Assembly: GCF_022965805.1 (NCBI RefSeq)
Contig: NC_133104.1
Span: forward strand, 19,577,071-19,641,070
Source: Primulina eburnea
Lineage: Eukaryota; Streptophyta; Magnoliopsida; Lamiales; Gesneriaceae
DNA: 64,000 bases
Reading direction: 5' to 3'
Positions 44,832 to 55,969 of this stretch are shown here, one piece after another. The position numbers and the translations under genes were made by a program. The notes beneath the pieces are model-generated. The model saw only the letters and a program-made list of their open reading frames with translations, was not told the origin of the DNA and did not search any database. How positions within the stretch are numbered: position 1 is the stretch's first letter; each line of letters opens with the position of its first letter.

Positions 44832-45595
44832 AGGGATTCTATTTTTGTTGTTGTGGATAGATTCTCTAAGATGGCACATTTTATAGCTTGTCATAAAACC
44901 GATGATGCTTCAAACATTGCGGATTTGTTCTTTAGAGAAGTCGCTAGGTTGCTTGGCATGCCTAGGACTATTGTTTCTGTTCGCGATGTTAAATTCTTGA
45001 GTTACTTTTGGAAGACTTTATGGGCTGAACTTGGCACAAAATTGTTGTTTTCTACTACTTGTCATCCTCAAATTGATGGACAAACTGAAGTTGTCAATAG
45101 AACTTTGGGAACACCTTTGCGTGCTATTCTTAAAAAGAACTTGGATTGACATTTCTATGGACTTTATTTTGGGGTTTCCTAGGACTAAGAAGGGGAGGGA
45201 TTCTATTTTCGTTGTTGTGGATAGATTCTCTAAGATGGCACATTTTATAGCTTGTCATAAAACCGATGATGCTTCAAACATTGCGGATTTGTTCTTTAGA
45301 GAAGTCGCTAGGTTGCATGGCATGCCTAGAACTATTGTTTCTCGTCACAATGTTAAATTCTTGAGTTACTTTTGGAATACTTTATGGGCTAAACTTGGCA
45401 CAAAATTGTTGTTTTCTACTACTTGTCATCCTCAAACGGATGGAAAAACTGAAGTTGTCAATAGAACTTTGGGAACACTTTTGCGTGCTATTCTTAAAAA
45501 GAACTTGGATTGACATTTCTATGGACTTTATTTTGGGGTTGTTGTGGATAGATTCTCGAAGATGGCACATTTTATAGCTTGTCATAAACCGATGA
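44832..45595 (+). repeat. GA: tandem array of an integrase-core fragment, left part
   Basis: The unit encodes a Ty3 integrase core of a different clade from T1-T3 ([54 protein letters not shown]). Unit starts (ATTGACATTTCTATGG) lie at 45145 and 45509, 364 bp apart. The unit runs from WIDISMDF to [10 protein letters not shown], then restarts in another frame. The third unit lacks about 37 bp. The second catalytic Asp is replaced in every unit (SVRDV, SRHNV). It is bounded by T3 and N3; it is not a gene. Confidence 0.88.
45591..45595. repeat. Left target-site duplication of N3 (GATGA)
   Basis: GATGA before TGTAATGCCCGAG; recurs at 53690-53694. Rejoining restores the GA unit (ACCGATGATGCTT). 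Confidence 0.96.
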
Positions 45596-47810
45596 TGTAA
45601 TGCCCGAGAATTTAATTAACGTAATCTGAGATGATTTGTTGATTATGACTTGATGTAATTATAGCCGGGCCAGTTCGAGATCAAATTGGAAAAAATTATG
45701 AGGGACACAAGATTTGGGCCGAATGTCATTCGCTCGGACGGGAGTTTATGACCGCCCGAGCGAGAGGGTTTAATGGTAGAAAGCCGAGAGTCCTTCGCCC
45801 GGGCGGCACTTTTTGTCCGCCCGAGCGCGCATGTAGAATTGTGAGGGCCGAGAGTGCTTCGCCCTAGCGAGCAAGTTTTGACCGCCCTAGCGAGCGACGT
45901 GCAGCATGAAGAATAAGCCACTTGCCTTTCATGCGAGATGTGTATATATATATGTATATACAAACGTAATTAACAAGAATCAGAAAGAAATAAGAAGGAG
46001 AAGGGAAAAAGAAGAAACCGAGGGAAAAGTTGGAGATTGTGAACAATCCGCCCGTCCGATTTTAAATCCGCCAACAGTACTGTGTTCCTATCAAAGCAGG
46101 CTTCATCTGGACGTAAGTTTTGTTACGTTTAGACCAGATTTGAATTTATGATATTGTCAGAATTGAATATGATTCAGATATGGTGTTTATACTACCGTAG
46201 ATATTGTATAATCGAAGACAGATTTAAGAATAAGTTGGTTATACAATTGTTATGAATTTTAGAAGATATTGACTGAGACTTCAAACTAAATGGTAGTATT
46301 CTTGATTTAAGAATGAATAGAGGATTATTCTTATGGGTCTGGATAGGTTATTCAGTAGTTATGTGAAGTCAGATAGAGGAAATAATACCGTATGTCTGTA
46401 TTATATATTTCAGCATTTCTGAAGATGCAGTTGTTAGACATTCATATGCTGGAATTAGAAGAATGATATTATGGTATTGACTCCAAGTTCTGATAGGTTA
46501 TTTGTGATGTTGAGATTGTCGGGTTATCGATATGATATGATATGCCGTCTAAACATCAGTTGGCGCAGATTGGTCAGATTCAGTATTGATTTATGTTATA
46601 TTATGATCTTGTTGATATGAATCAGATTGTGGTTTGTTCATATATGGATCAGATTATATACTGAATTGGGTATTGTTCAGAACAGATTGTGATTTGAACT
46701 ACATATTGATACAGTGTATTTGTTATTGTCGTTTCAGATCAGGGATGAACAGATTCGACTTCGAGACGTCGTCTTCATCAGAGCAGGAAGACAAAGGTAT
46801 AATTCATGTGATATTCGGGACGCATAACTCAAATTAGATTAATTTGAGTTTCCCAATAAAATCACATACTAGATTATTGTTTATATTGTTATCTGATTAT
46901 GCTTTGATTATAGAATCTGTATTCAAGCAGGTAAGATAATTGTGATATTCAGTTATGAATATGATTATGCTTTGTTTACAGATTGTTATTCATTGCAGTT
47001 AAGATAGGAAAGTCTTTGACAGACATTGTCAAATATCTAGACGTTTCGGTGTATCTCAGCATAGGAGTAGGTATTACTCTTATTGCCGCCGTTGATACAG
47101 CTCAGACCGAAGTCTAGGAATGAGACGTTCATTACCCCGATTGGAGGGTAGGTAGTGACGTCTTATTCACACCGGGATCCCTAGAGTTCTAGTCGAGTCA
47201 AGTCTAGACGTGATTTGATTAGGACTGCATGCTTATATGGATGTGGTTCCTAGATCATAGGACCCATCATTATTGCTTCCAATTGTGCTAGCATGTTTTT
47301 ATGATTTAGATTGGTTATATGCATGGTTGGTTGATTTGAAGTGCATGCTTGTTGTGTGATTAGATTTCATAGCTTATGAAATCTAATGTTTCGATTTTAT
47401 TCGTAACAGCATGTTTCATGAATTATTTTATGTATATACATGTTTACCATGTTTTATACTGGGATTTATTCTCACCGGAGTTATCCGGCTGTTGTCTTGT
47501 TTTGTATGTGTGCATGACAACAGGTGGGGCTGGATCAGGGTCGAGATGACGATGAGAGAAGACGAGTTAGCGTGGTGATTCCGGACTTACAGTAGATTGG
47601 GTTTTATTACTTGAATTTAGTAGTTGAACCTTAGATTAGATTATTGTATGTTAATACTGAAATGTATTTTATACAGATATGTATATTATTAGATGCCATT
47701 ACCTTCCGCGTTTATATTTTAAAAAGAAGAATTTTTAGACCCTGTTTATCAGAATAGATAATTACATCCCAGTGATGATTAAGAAGATGATTAGCGTCCG
47801 GGTCCCCACA
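45596..47810 (+). repeat. N3 5' LTR (2215 bp)
   Basis: TGTAATGCCCGAG to GGGTCCCCACA. Palindrome cores start at 45732, 45754, 45797, 45819, 45861 and 45884; TATA run 45943-45960. Splice-like motifs: GT 46113, AG ending 46737, GT 46797. Structured module 47011-47169. Confidence 0.95.
45732..45960 (+). promoter_or_regulatory. N3 5' LTR promoter: palindrome pairs and TATA box
   Basis: Three pairs of GC-rich cores spaced 22, 22 and 23 bp, with 43 and 42 bp between pairs. The first core is degraded here (GCTCGGAC) but is GCCCGGGC in the 3' LTR near 51611. The array ends about 51 bp before the TATA run. Confidence 0.7.
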
Positions 47811-47815
47811 ACAGG

Positions 47816-47827
47816 TGGTATCAGAGC
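47816..47827 (+). other. N3 primer-binding site
   Basis: TGGTATCAGAGC, five bases after the 5' LTR, complementary to initiator tRNA-Met. 47828-48286 is leader without a recognised gene. Confidence 0.9.
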
Positions 47828-48286
47828 CGATAGTTCCTTTAGCGATAGTTCCTTTAGAGATAGATCTTTTAGATTGAGATAGTAAGAACTGATAGATCTT
47901 TTAGACTGACTCAGATTAAGATAGAAGAGAATGAGCGGGGTAGATGAATTTTCTTTCCTTGCATGTCTGTGCTAGCATGAGATTGATTTTCATGTTGATT
48001 GACATTGTGTGCTAGCATGAGACTATGTGTTATTGCTTTAAGATACATGCTTACCTGATTATATGATTTGAATTGGGATTATGTATTCTTGAATATGAAT
48101 CGGATCGGATTCATGATCAGCAGTAAGATGATCATGATCAGCAATAATTGGCACATATTTGTATTATTGGGTTACTAATGTGTGTGGTAATCAGATGTAC
48201 CTCCCAGAAGGATTGTGGAAACAGGCCGTACTTCGTATGATCCGCCATACATACCAGAACCGCAGATAGATGTGTCAGCGACTCCG

Positions 48287-49147
48287 ATGGAAACTAAGTT
48301 GGCAGAATTTCAGTTATTTGAGCCGCCGATTCTGAATGGTACAGAGACGGCTGAAACGTGTCAGCACTGGGTTGAGGACATAAAGATATTGTTTGATCTA
48401 CTGGATTGTACAGATGACCAAAGAGTTAAATTGGTATTTCACCAATTACAAGAGGTTGCCAGAAGTTGGTGGATTACAATCAAAAGAGTATTAGCACTAC
48501 GGGGTACCGTGATCACGTGGGAAGTCTTCAAGACTGAATTCTATCAAAGGTTTTTCTCCGCCTCGTACCGAGAAGACAAGAAAGCAGAATTTGAGAATTT
48601 AAGTCAAGGTCAATTGAATATTGATGATTATGCTGCTAAATTTTCTACTCTGTTGCGTTTTGCTCCTCATATGGCTAGGGATGATGAAGCTGTAGTGAAT
48701 CAATTCATTAGAGGATTGAATTCGGAGATAGTTGCATTCATGAATCTACAGCGACCCTATCACTTTGCTAATGTTTTGAGTAAAGCAAAGAGAGCAGAAG
48801 AGAGTCTGATTCGGCAATTAGCAAGGTTGTGTGTGAAGCAACCCCAGACACCACAATTCCCTTCGAGATTCGAACGTGGCAGCACGAGTGGAAAGCAAGA
48901 TTTGCTGAAAGCTCGGAAGAAACAGTTCAAGAAGTTAGGCAGTGGTTCCTCCAGTTCCAGTGGTTCCAGTCCGAGTTATACTGGAGTTTATTGCGCTAGG
49001 TGTGGAGGGAGACATCCCACCGAACAATGCCAGGGAGTGACTGGTAGATGCAATGTCTGCGGACAACATGGGCATTTTGCTAGAGTGTGTCCTCAGAAGA
49101 GTTCCCAAAGATTTTGGGGAGCAGGACCATCGGGTGGCAATGCGTGA
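48287..49147 (+). CDS. gag: N3 Gag protein
   Basis: An intact Gag frame runs from the ATG at 48287 to TGA 49145-49147, about 286 residues. The frame is open further upstream (PPRRIVETGRTSYDPPYIPE), but the original ATG of MPPRR is now GTA, so the internal Met or a non-AUG start would be used. Domains: Gag domain (CQHWVEDIKILFDLLDCTDD, SWW, VFKTEFYQRFFSASYREDKK), basic linker and Ser run, knuckles CARCGGRHPTEQC and CNVCGQHGHFARVC. It ends GAGPSGGNA before protease sequence would start, so Gag is made alone. It is nearly identical to N1 Gag. Confidence 0.88.
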   Translation: METKLAEFQLFEPPILNGTETAETCQHWVEDIKILFDLLDCTDDQRVKLVFHQLQEVARSWWITIKRVLALRGTVITWEVFKTEFYQRFFSASYREDKKAEFENLSQGQLNIDDYAAKFSTLLRFAPHMARDDEAVVNQFIRGLNSEIVAFMNLQRPYHFANVLSKAKRAEESLIRQLARLCVKQPQTPQFPSRFERGSTSGKQDLLKARKKQFKKLGSGSSSSSGSSPSYTGVYCARCGGRHPTEQCQGVTGRCNVCGQHGHFARVCPQKSSQRFWGAGPSGGNA

Positions 49148-51436
49148 GAAACAAACCCAGAAACTACCACAGGTACTATTCTTTATGATTATACTGCAGA
49201 TGTATTGATATATACTAATGCATTCGCCATGAGTATCTGTGATTGAGTAGCATGATGATATGCTATATTTATGGGGTCTGTTTGTGCTGTAGTATTGATT
49301 TCCTTACTGTTTGGAAGAATATGTTGATATCAGAGATTTCTGTGACATGTTATATACTACAGTAGAATGAAACCGGGATTGGGCTAGATATGATGTACTG
49401 GTGTTATATGATTTCGATCTCAGTATGGATATGTACTGCTAAACAAGTACAGAAATATTGTAGCATGTGTTCTGGACATAGTTGATAAATGAGGATTCTA
49501 GATCTAGAATTCCTTAGATCATTGTACTGTTCTTGACTCGATTAGTACAGAAAGGAATATATAGTATCCTTATGTATTCAGTAGATCCACTGAAATCGAG
49601 TCTAGCAGTAACACATGGGCTAGTAATCTAATAGTTGATTGGTGTTGGCCTAGATAGGATGTCAGATGTGTTTTATATCAGAATGAACAGGAAGAAGTGA
49701 CAAATTAAAGTATGGGCTAAGGAATCCAGTTGATTGTGTATTTCTCTGGAAGACATTTTAGTTGGTTTCTAAATTGACAGATTATGTGTTCAGGGGTATT
49801 TTGAAGAATTATGCTTGTTATATCTATGATTCCGGGATATATTCATAGCATCTGATTGTTTATATTGAATATTTGAAGACTGGGTTAAATATTCCGAGAA
49901 CTGTGATTATTGTATACAGCAATGGGTCAGGTATGGATCCGAATTCAGTTATTGATACAGGTTTATATTCAGACTATGTGGTATCAGGAATGTCAGAATT
50001 AGCAGAATGTCAGATATGTCAGAACTTCCTTATCTGATTTGGACAGATTATCTTATTCTGATTATCTTTTTCTTGTATTACTTTACATCTGCTAAGTATT
50101 GTTATGATTCTAAATCAGTATTTGAGACATCTTATATTGGTTGGGAGTATATTCTATTTGCAGATGAAATATAGCAGTTGATCTGGACAGTATGAAGATT
50201 GGTCAGCCAGCCAGAATCTATTATGTTATGAGTTTTCTTAAACTCACTAGATCAGCATAGGATATTTATATTCTGAGTTTGATTTGGTGTTATTGTAATT
50301 ATTATTCAGTGTGTGATACTATGCAGTTCCAATTGTATCAGAGTTGTTTGTGGAAAATACAGTAGTCCCGAACAGTGATCCGAATTTTCAGACCTGTATT
50401 TTGTTGATCAGATCAATTTAACAGCTATATGAATTTGCATTTTATATGGGTTTGGTTATCGTGTGTTATCAGAATTGTTTACAGCTTTTGGTATTGATAG
50501 TCAGAGCCGAATACCAGGTAGGTATTTCTTCGTTCTTTTATGTTATTAACTGATCTTGTACAGCATTAGTTCGAATCTGAAGTCACAGGTAGTGTCAGAA
50601 CTGCACTGGGGTGGATTCAGGTTTCATTCAGCTATTTCAGAATGTAAGATATTCGAACAGATAATGTGGCATAGATAGATGAGATCAGTTGGGACAGCAA
50701 ATTATGTTGTAAGATTGGTAGAAATGGTACTGATATGTTTGAATTGAGAACAAAAGAAGCCAGAAAGATATGAATCAGAAGATGATTACCGATTTAGTAT
50801 ATTTCTGAATAAGAAAATGTGAGTATGGCTTTCGGGATAAAAGTACCGTCAATTCTACAGCTTATGATATGATATGATTATGATTGACAGAATATTCAAT
50901 CTATATCTATCAGTTTGTACCAGATTACGTACAAACAGAACCAGATGACATAGATCAATGTCAAAGGAATTGTCAGATTTACTAGAATGCTGCATTAGAT
51001 GATATCAGATTGTGATTTGGATGGCGCGGTACTTGTGACGGAAATATCATGAGTTCTCCCTCGCAGAGTTGTTACAGATTGACAGGTAGTCAGCGTGTAG
51101 TAACCAGATATTGGCGGATATGGATAGAACTTTAGTACTAGATGTTAGTACTAGCTGTTATGAATGGTTGTCAGGGTATGACTTACGGTATGACCATAAC
51201 TATCCAGCTAGATTAGAATGAATAGATGTAAGAAACCAATGTCGGATGATGACGATTGGTATTGGGAGCCGAAGATGGAATAGCAACTACAGGTGGTATT
51301 GCTTTGTTATAAATTGCAATTGGCGTATACAGGTGTTATATAGCCAGTAATATGGGATTGATTCGGCTAGTGAAATGAGTTTGGATGTTAAACTCTGTCA
51401 TATATTTCTTCTGACAGATTTGGTTTGATGATTGGT
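49148..51436 (+). pseudogene. N3 decayed pol relic
   Basis: No usable frame. Colinear similarity to T1 pol is visible. About 49187-49470 corresponds to the protease (CTGCAGATGTATTGATATA against the coding of YVLIDTG, and CTAAACAAGTACAG against TKYR). About 49540-49625 corresponds to TRLLQKGAD...SVDLLKTS, and about 50805-50960 to the integrase PEWKWDHIS...SACFIPY block. N1 has the same relic. RT and RNase H appear largely deleted or unrecognisable. Confidence 0.77.
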
Positions 51437-51474
51437 GAGTTCGAGGACGAACTCAGATCTAAGAGGGGGAGAAA
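51437..51474 (+). other. N3 polypurine tract and hairpin
   Basis: AAGAGGGGGAGAAA (51461-51474) abuts the 3' LTR; inverted repeat GAGTTCG-AGGA-CGAACTC at 51437-51454. Confidence 0.88.
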
Positions 51475-53689
51475 TGTAATGCCCGAGAATTTAATTAACG
51501 TAATCTGAGATGATTTGTTGATTATGACTTGATGTAATTATAGTCGGGCCAGTTCGAGATCAAATTGGAAAAAATTATGAGGGACACAAGAGTTGGGCCG
51601 AATGTCATTCGCCCGGGCGGGAGTTTATGACCGCCCGAGCGAGAGGGTTTAATGGTAGAAAGCCGAGAGTCCTTCGCCCGGGCGGCACTTTTTGTCCGCC
51701 CGAGCGCGCATGTAGAATTGTGAGGGCCGAGAGTGCTTCGCCCTAGCGAGCAAGTTTTGACCGCCCTAGCGAGCGACGTGCAGCATGAAGAATAAGCCAC
51801 TTGCCTTTCATGCGAGATGTGTATATATATATGTATATACAAACGTAATTAACAAGAATCAGAAAGAAATAAGAAGGAGAAGGGAAAAAGAAGAAACCGA
51901 GGGAAAAGTTGGAGATTGTGAACAATCCGCCCGTCCGATTTTAAATCCGCCTACAGTACTGTGTTCCTATCAAAGCAGGCTTCATCTGGACGTAAGTTTT
52001 GTTACGTTTAGACCAGATTTGAATTTATGATATTGTCAGAATTGAATATGATTCAGATATGGTGTTTATACTACCGTAGATATTGTATAATCGAAGACAG
52101 ATTTAAGAATAAGTTGGTTATACAATTGTTATGAATTTTAGAAGATATTGACTGAGACTTCAAACTAAATGGTAGTATTCTTGATTTAAGAATGAATAGA
52201 GGATTATTCTTATGGGTCTGGATAGGTTATTCAGTAGTTATGTGAAGTCAGATAGAGGAAATAATACCGTATGTCTGTATTATATATTTCAGCATTTCTG
52301 AAGATGCAGTTGTTAGACATTCATATGCTGGAATTAGAAGAATGATATTATGGTATTGACTCCAAGTTCTGATAGGTTATTTGTGATGTTGAGATTGTCG
52401 GGTTATCGACATGATATGATATGCCGTCTAAACATCAGTTGGCGCAGATTGGTCAGATTCAGTATTGATTTATGTTATATTATGATCTTGTTGATATGAA
52501 TCAGATTGTGGTTTGTTCAGATATGGATCAGATTATATACTGAATTGGGTATTGTTCAGAACAGATTGTGATTTGAACTACATATTGATACAGTGTATTT
52601 GTTATTGTCGTTTCAGATCAGGGATGAACAGATTCGACTTCGAGACGTCGTCTTCATCAGAGCAGGAAGACAAAGGTATAATTCATGTGATATTCGGGAC
52701 GCATAACTCAAATTAGATTAATTTGAGTTTCCCAATAAAATCACATACTAGATTATTGTTTATATTGTTATCTGATTATGCTTTGATTATAGAATCTGTA
52801 TTCAAGCAGGTAAGATAATTGTGATATTCAGTTATGAATATGATTATGCTTTGTTTACAGATTGTTATTCATTGCAGTTAAGATAGGAAAGTCTTTGACA
52901 GGCATTGTCAAATATCTAGACATTTCGGTGTATCTCAGCATAGGAGTAGGTATTACTCTTATTGCCGCCGTTGATACAGCTCAGACCAAAGTCTAGGAAT
53001 GAGACGTTCATTACCCCGATTGGAGGGTAGGTAGTGACGTCTTATTCACACCGGGATCCCTAGAGTTCTAGTCGAGTCAAGTCTAGACGTGATTTGATTA
53101 GGACTGCATGCTTATATGGATGTGGTTCCTAGATCATAGGACCCATCATTATTGCTTCCAATTGTGCTAGCATGTTTTTATGATTTAGATTGGTTATATG
53201 CATGGTTGGTTGATTTGAAGTGCATGCTTGTTGTGTGATTAGATTTCATAGCTTATGAAATCTAATGTTTCGATTTTATTCGTAACAGCATGTTTCATGA
53301 ATTATTTTATGTATATACATGTTTACCATGTTTTATACTGGGATTTATTCTCACCGGAGTTATCCGGCTGTTGTCTTGTTTTGTATGTGTGCATGACAAC
53401 AGGTGGGGCTGGATCAGGGTCGAGATGACGATGAGAGAAGACGAGTTAGCGTGGTGATTCCGGACTTACAGTAGATTGGGTTTTATTACTTGAATTTAGT
53501 AGTTGAACCTTAGATTAGATTATTGTATGTTAATACTGAAATGTATTTTATACAGATATGTATATTATTAGACGCCATTACCTTCCGCGTTTATATTTTA
53601 AAAAGAAGAATTTTTAGACCCTGTTTATCAGAATAGATAATTACATCCCAGTGATGATTAAGAAGATGATTAGCGTCCGGGTCCCCACA
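51475..53689 (+). repeat. N3 3' LTR (2215 bp)
   Basis: Same length as the 5' LTR; ends GGGTCCCCACA before TSD GATGA (53690-53694). TATA run 51822-51839. Confidence 0.95.
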
Positions 53690-53694
53690 GATGA
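53690..53694. repeat. Right target-site duplication of N3 (GATGA)
   Basis: Second GATGA copy; the GA array resumes. Confidence 0.96.
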
Positions 53695-54932
53695 TGCTTA
53701 AAACATTGCGGATTTGTTGTTTAGAGAAGTCGCTAGGTTGCATGGCATGCCTAGGACTATTGTTTCTCGTCGCAATGTTAAATTTTTGAGTTACTTTTGG
53801 AATAATTTATGGGCTAAACTTGGCACAAAATTGTTGTTTTCTACTACTTGTCATCCTCAAACGGATGGACAAACTGAAGTTTTCAATAGAACTTTGGGAA
53901 AACTTTTGCATGCTATTCTTAAAAGAAAATTGGATTGACATTTCTATGGACTTTAGTTTGGGGTTGCCTAGGCCTAAGAAGAGGAGGGATTCTATTTTTG
54001 TTGTTGTGGATAGATTTTCTAAGATGGCACATTTTATAGCTTTTGTCCTAAAAGCGATGATGCTTCAAACATTGCGGATTTGTTCTTTAGAGAAGTCGTT
54101 AGGTTGCATGGCATGCCTAGGACTATTGATTCTGGTCGCAATGTTAAATTTTTGAGTTACTTTTGGAAGACTTTATGGGCTAAACTTGATACAAAATTGT
54201 TGTTTTCTACTACTTGTCATCCTCAAACGGATGGACAAACTGAAGTTGTCAATATGACTTTGGGAACACTTTTGCGTGCTATTCTTAAAAAGAACTTGGA
54301 TTGACATTTCTATGGACTTTATTTTGGGGTTGTTGTGGATTGATTCTCTAAGATGGCACATTTTATAGCTTGTCATAAAACCGATGATGCTTCAAACATT
54401 GCGAATTTGTTGTTTAGAGAAGTCGCTAGGTTGCATGGCAGGCCTAGGACTATTGTTTCTCGTCGCAATGTTAAATTTTTGAGTTACTTTTGGAATAATT
54501 TATGGGCTAAACTTGGCAGAAAATTGTTGTTTTCTACTACTTGTCATCCTCAAACGGATGGACAAACTGAAGTTGTCAATAAAACTTTGGGAACACTTTT
54601 GCGTGCTATTCTTAAAAAGAACTTGGATTGACATTTCTATGGACTTTAGTTTGGGGTTGCCTAGGCTTAAGAAGAGGAGGGATTCTATTTTTGTAGTTGT
54701 GGATAGATTCTCTAAGATGGCACATTTTATAGCTTGTCATGAAACCGATGATGCTTCAAACATTGCGGATTTGTTCTTTAGAGAAGTCGCTGGTTGCATG
54801 GTATGCCTAGGACTATTGTTTCTCGTCGCAATGTTAAATTTTTGAGTTACTTTTGGAATAATTTATGGGCTAAACTTGGCGCAAAATTGTTGTATTCTAC
54901 TACTTGTCATTCTCAAACGGATGGACAAACTG
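53695..54932 (+). repeat. GA: tandem array of an integrase-core fragment, right part
   Basis: Unit starts (ATTGACATTTCTATGG) at 53934, 54300 and 54627, giving periods of 366 and 327 bp. The 327-bp type lacks the segment encoding [13 protein letters not shown], as does the last unit left of N3. All units carry a mutated second catalytic Asp ([16 protein letters not shown]). The array is cut at 54932/54933 by L1, at the point coding for TDGQTE. Confidence 0.88.
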
Positions 54933-55969
54933 TGTGACACCCTGACACGTAACGATTAAAAATACAGCGGAATTTAAAATTTTCTTTCAAATGGAAGGAG
55001 TTTCAAAATACATTTCATAAAGATGTTTACAAAATAATCACATGATCATTCAAATGATATACAAAATACAAAACAATCATTCTTATGATCATGTCCCAAA
55101 ATATTTGCAAAATCATCTTCCTTCCAACGGTGTATGCATATGACCCCCATCCACGATCACTGTCCTGGTCGGTCGCTCTTATCTGCATCACATGAAAATA
55201 ACTGAAATGAGAATAAATCTCAGCAAGTGGAACTCTTACATAACAATGATACATAGTATACTCTGTAAAACATGACTTTGAAATCATAAATACCATCAAC
55301 TCTGAAACATGAATACTGTAGCAATAACTGTAGCAATAGCATATCAATAAGATAGCAATAAGATGGTATTCTCTTTTCTCTGGTTGGATTGATATCAATA
55401 GTATCTCTGCTCTGGTGCTAATATCCCTATCGATATAAACCGATAACTCTGAGGGATAAAAGCCTATGGTCATTGATCAACTAATTGCATGCAATGCTCT
55501 GACTATGATTAATCAATCCAATAAAACATTTGAACTCTGAATAGCATTTAAAGCCGTCGTTTCAAAATCTCTTATTTTCTCTTGTATTCCCTTTTAACAA
55601 TAGTGAGACATCAATGCCTCCAATAGATACTCAATGGGATCAATACATAACAATGAATCAATTGAAGGGAATATCACTTTAAAATCTTTAAAACACAATA
55701 CATATAACATCATGTGAGCACAAGGGATGAAATTCCACTGACAACCAATAGAACACCTTCAAACTATACTCTTGGTACACCACCTACAACAATAATCCAT
55801 AAACAACACCAAAATCAACTCTATATCCAAAAATACAATTTAAATAATCCATTAAACCAACAAAACATCAAACCTAAGTCAACTCTTAACTCACAACCTT
55901 AATAGAATCGCACCAAAAACTTACCTAAGCTTCCTAGCACCAAGGAGAACGTCGATCTCAAGTCGAAAA
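54933..55969 (-). repeat. L1: LTR fragment of another Gypsy-like element
   Basis: It begins TGTGACACCCTGACACG on the + strand, i.e. an LTR ending GGGTGTCACA when read on the - strand, a common terminus of plant Gypsy LTRs. It contains TGAGAATAAATCTCA (55208-55222), whose reverse complement is close to the GGGATTTATTCTCA motif of the T/N LTRs. K2 interrupts it at 55970. The rest of the element is outside the window. No coding region seen; the small frame 55027-55473 (-) lacks any domain. Confidence 0.68.

Larger units (their letters stand above)
45596..53689 (+). mobile_element. N3: gag-only non-autonomous Ty3/Gypsy element
   Basis: Complete element: LTRs 45596-47810 and 51475-53689 (both 2215 bp, about ten differences by eye), primer-binding site, intact gag, decayed pol, polypurine tract and TSD GATGA. 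It is a sister copy of N1 in the opposite orientation, with nearly identical Gag and the same pol relic. The shared relic shows this family spread after it lost pol. Confidence 0.95.

Noticed and set aside
44853..45513. Integrase frames of GA as functional genes
   Set aside because: Each unit shifts frame at its junction, lacks the N- and C-terminal domains, and has lost the second catalytic Asp.
55027..55473. 148-codon reverse frame in L1
   Set aside because: It sits in LTR-like sequence, has no domain or promoter context, and its composition is like its surroundings.
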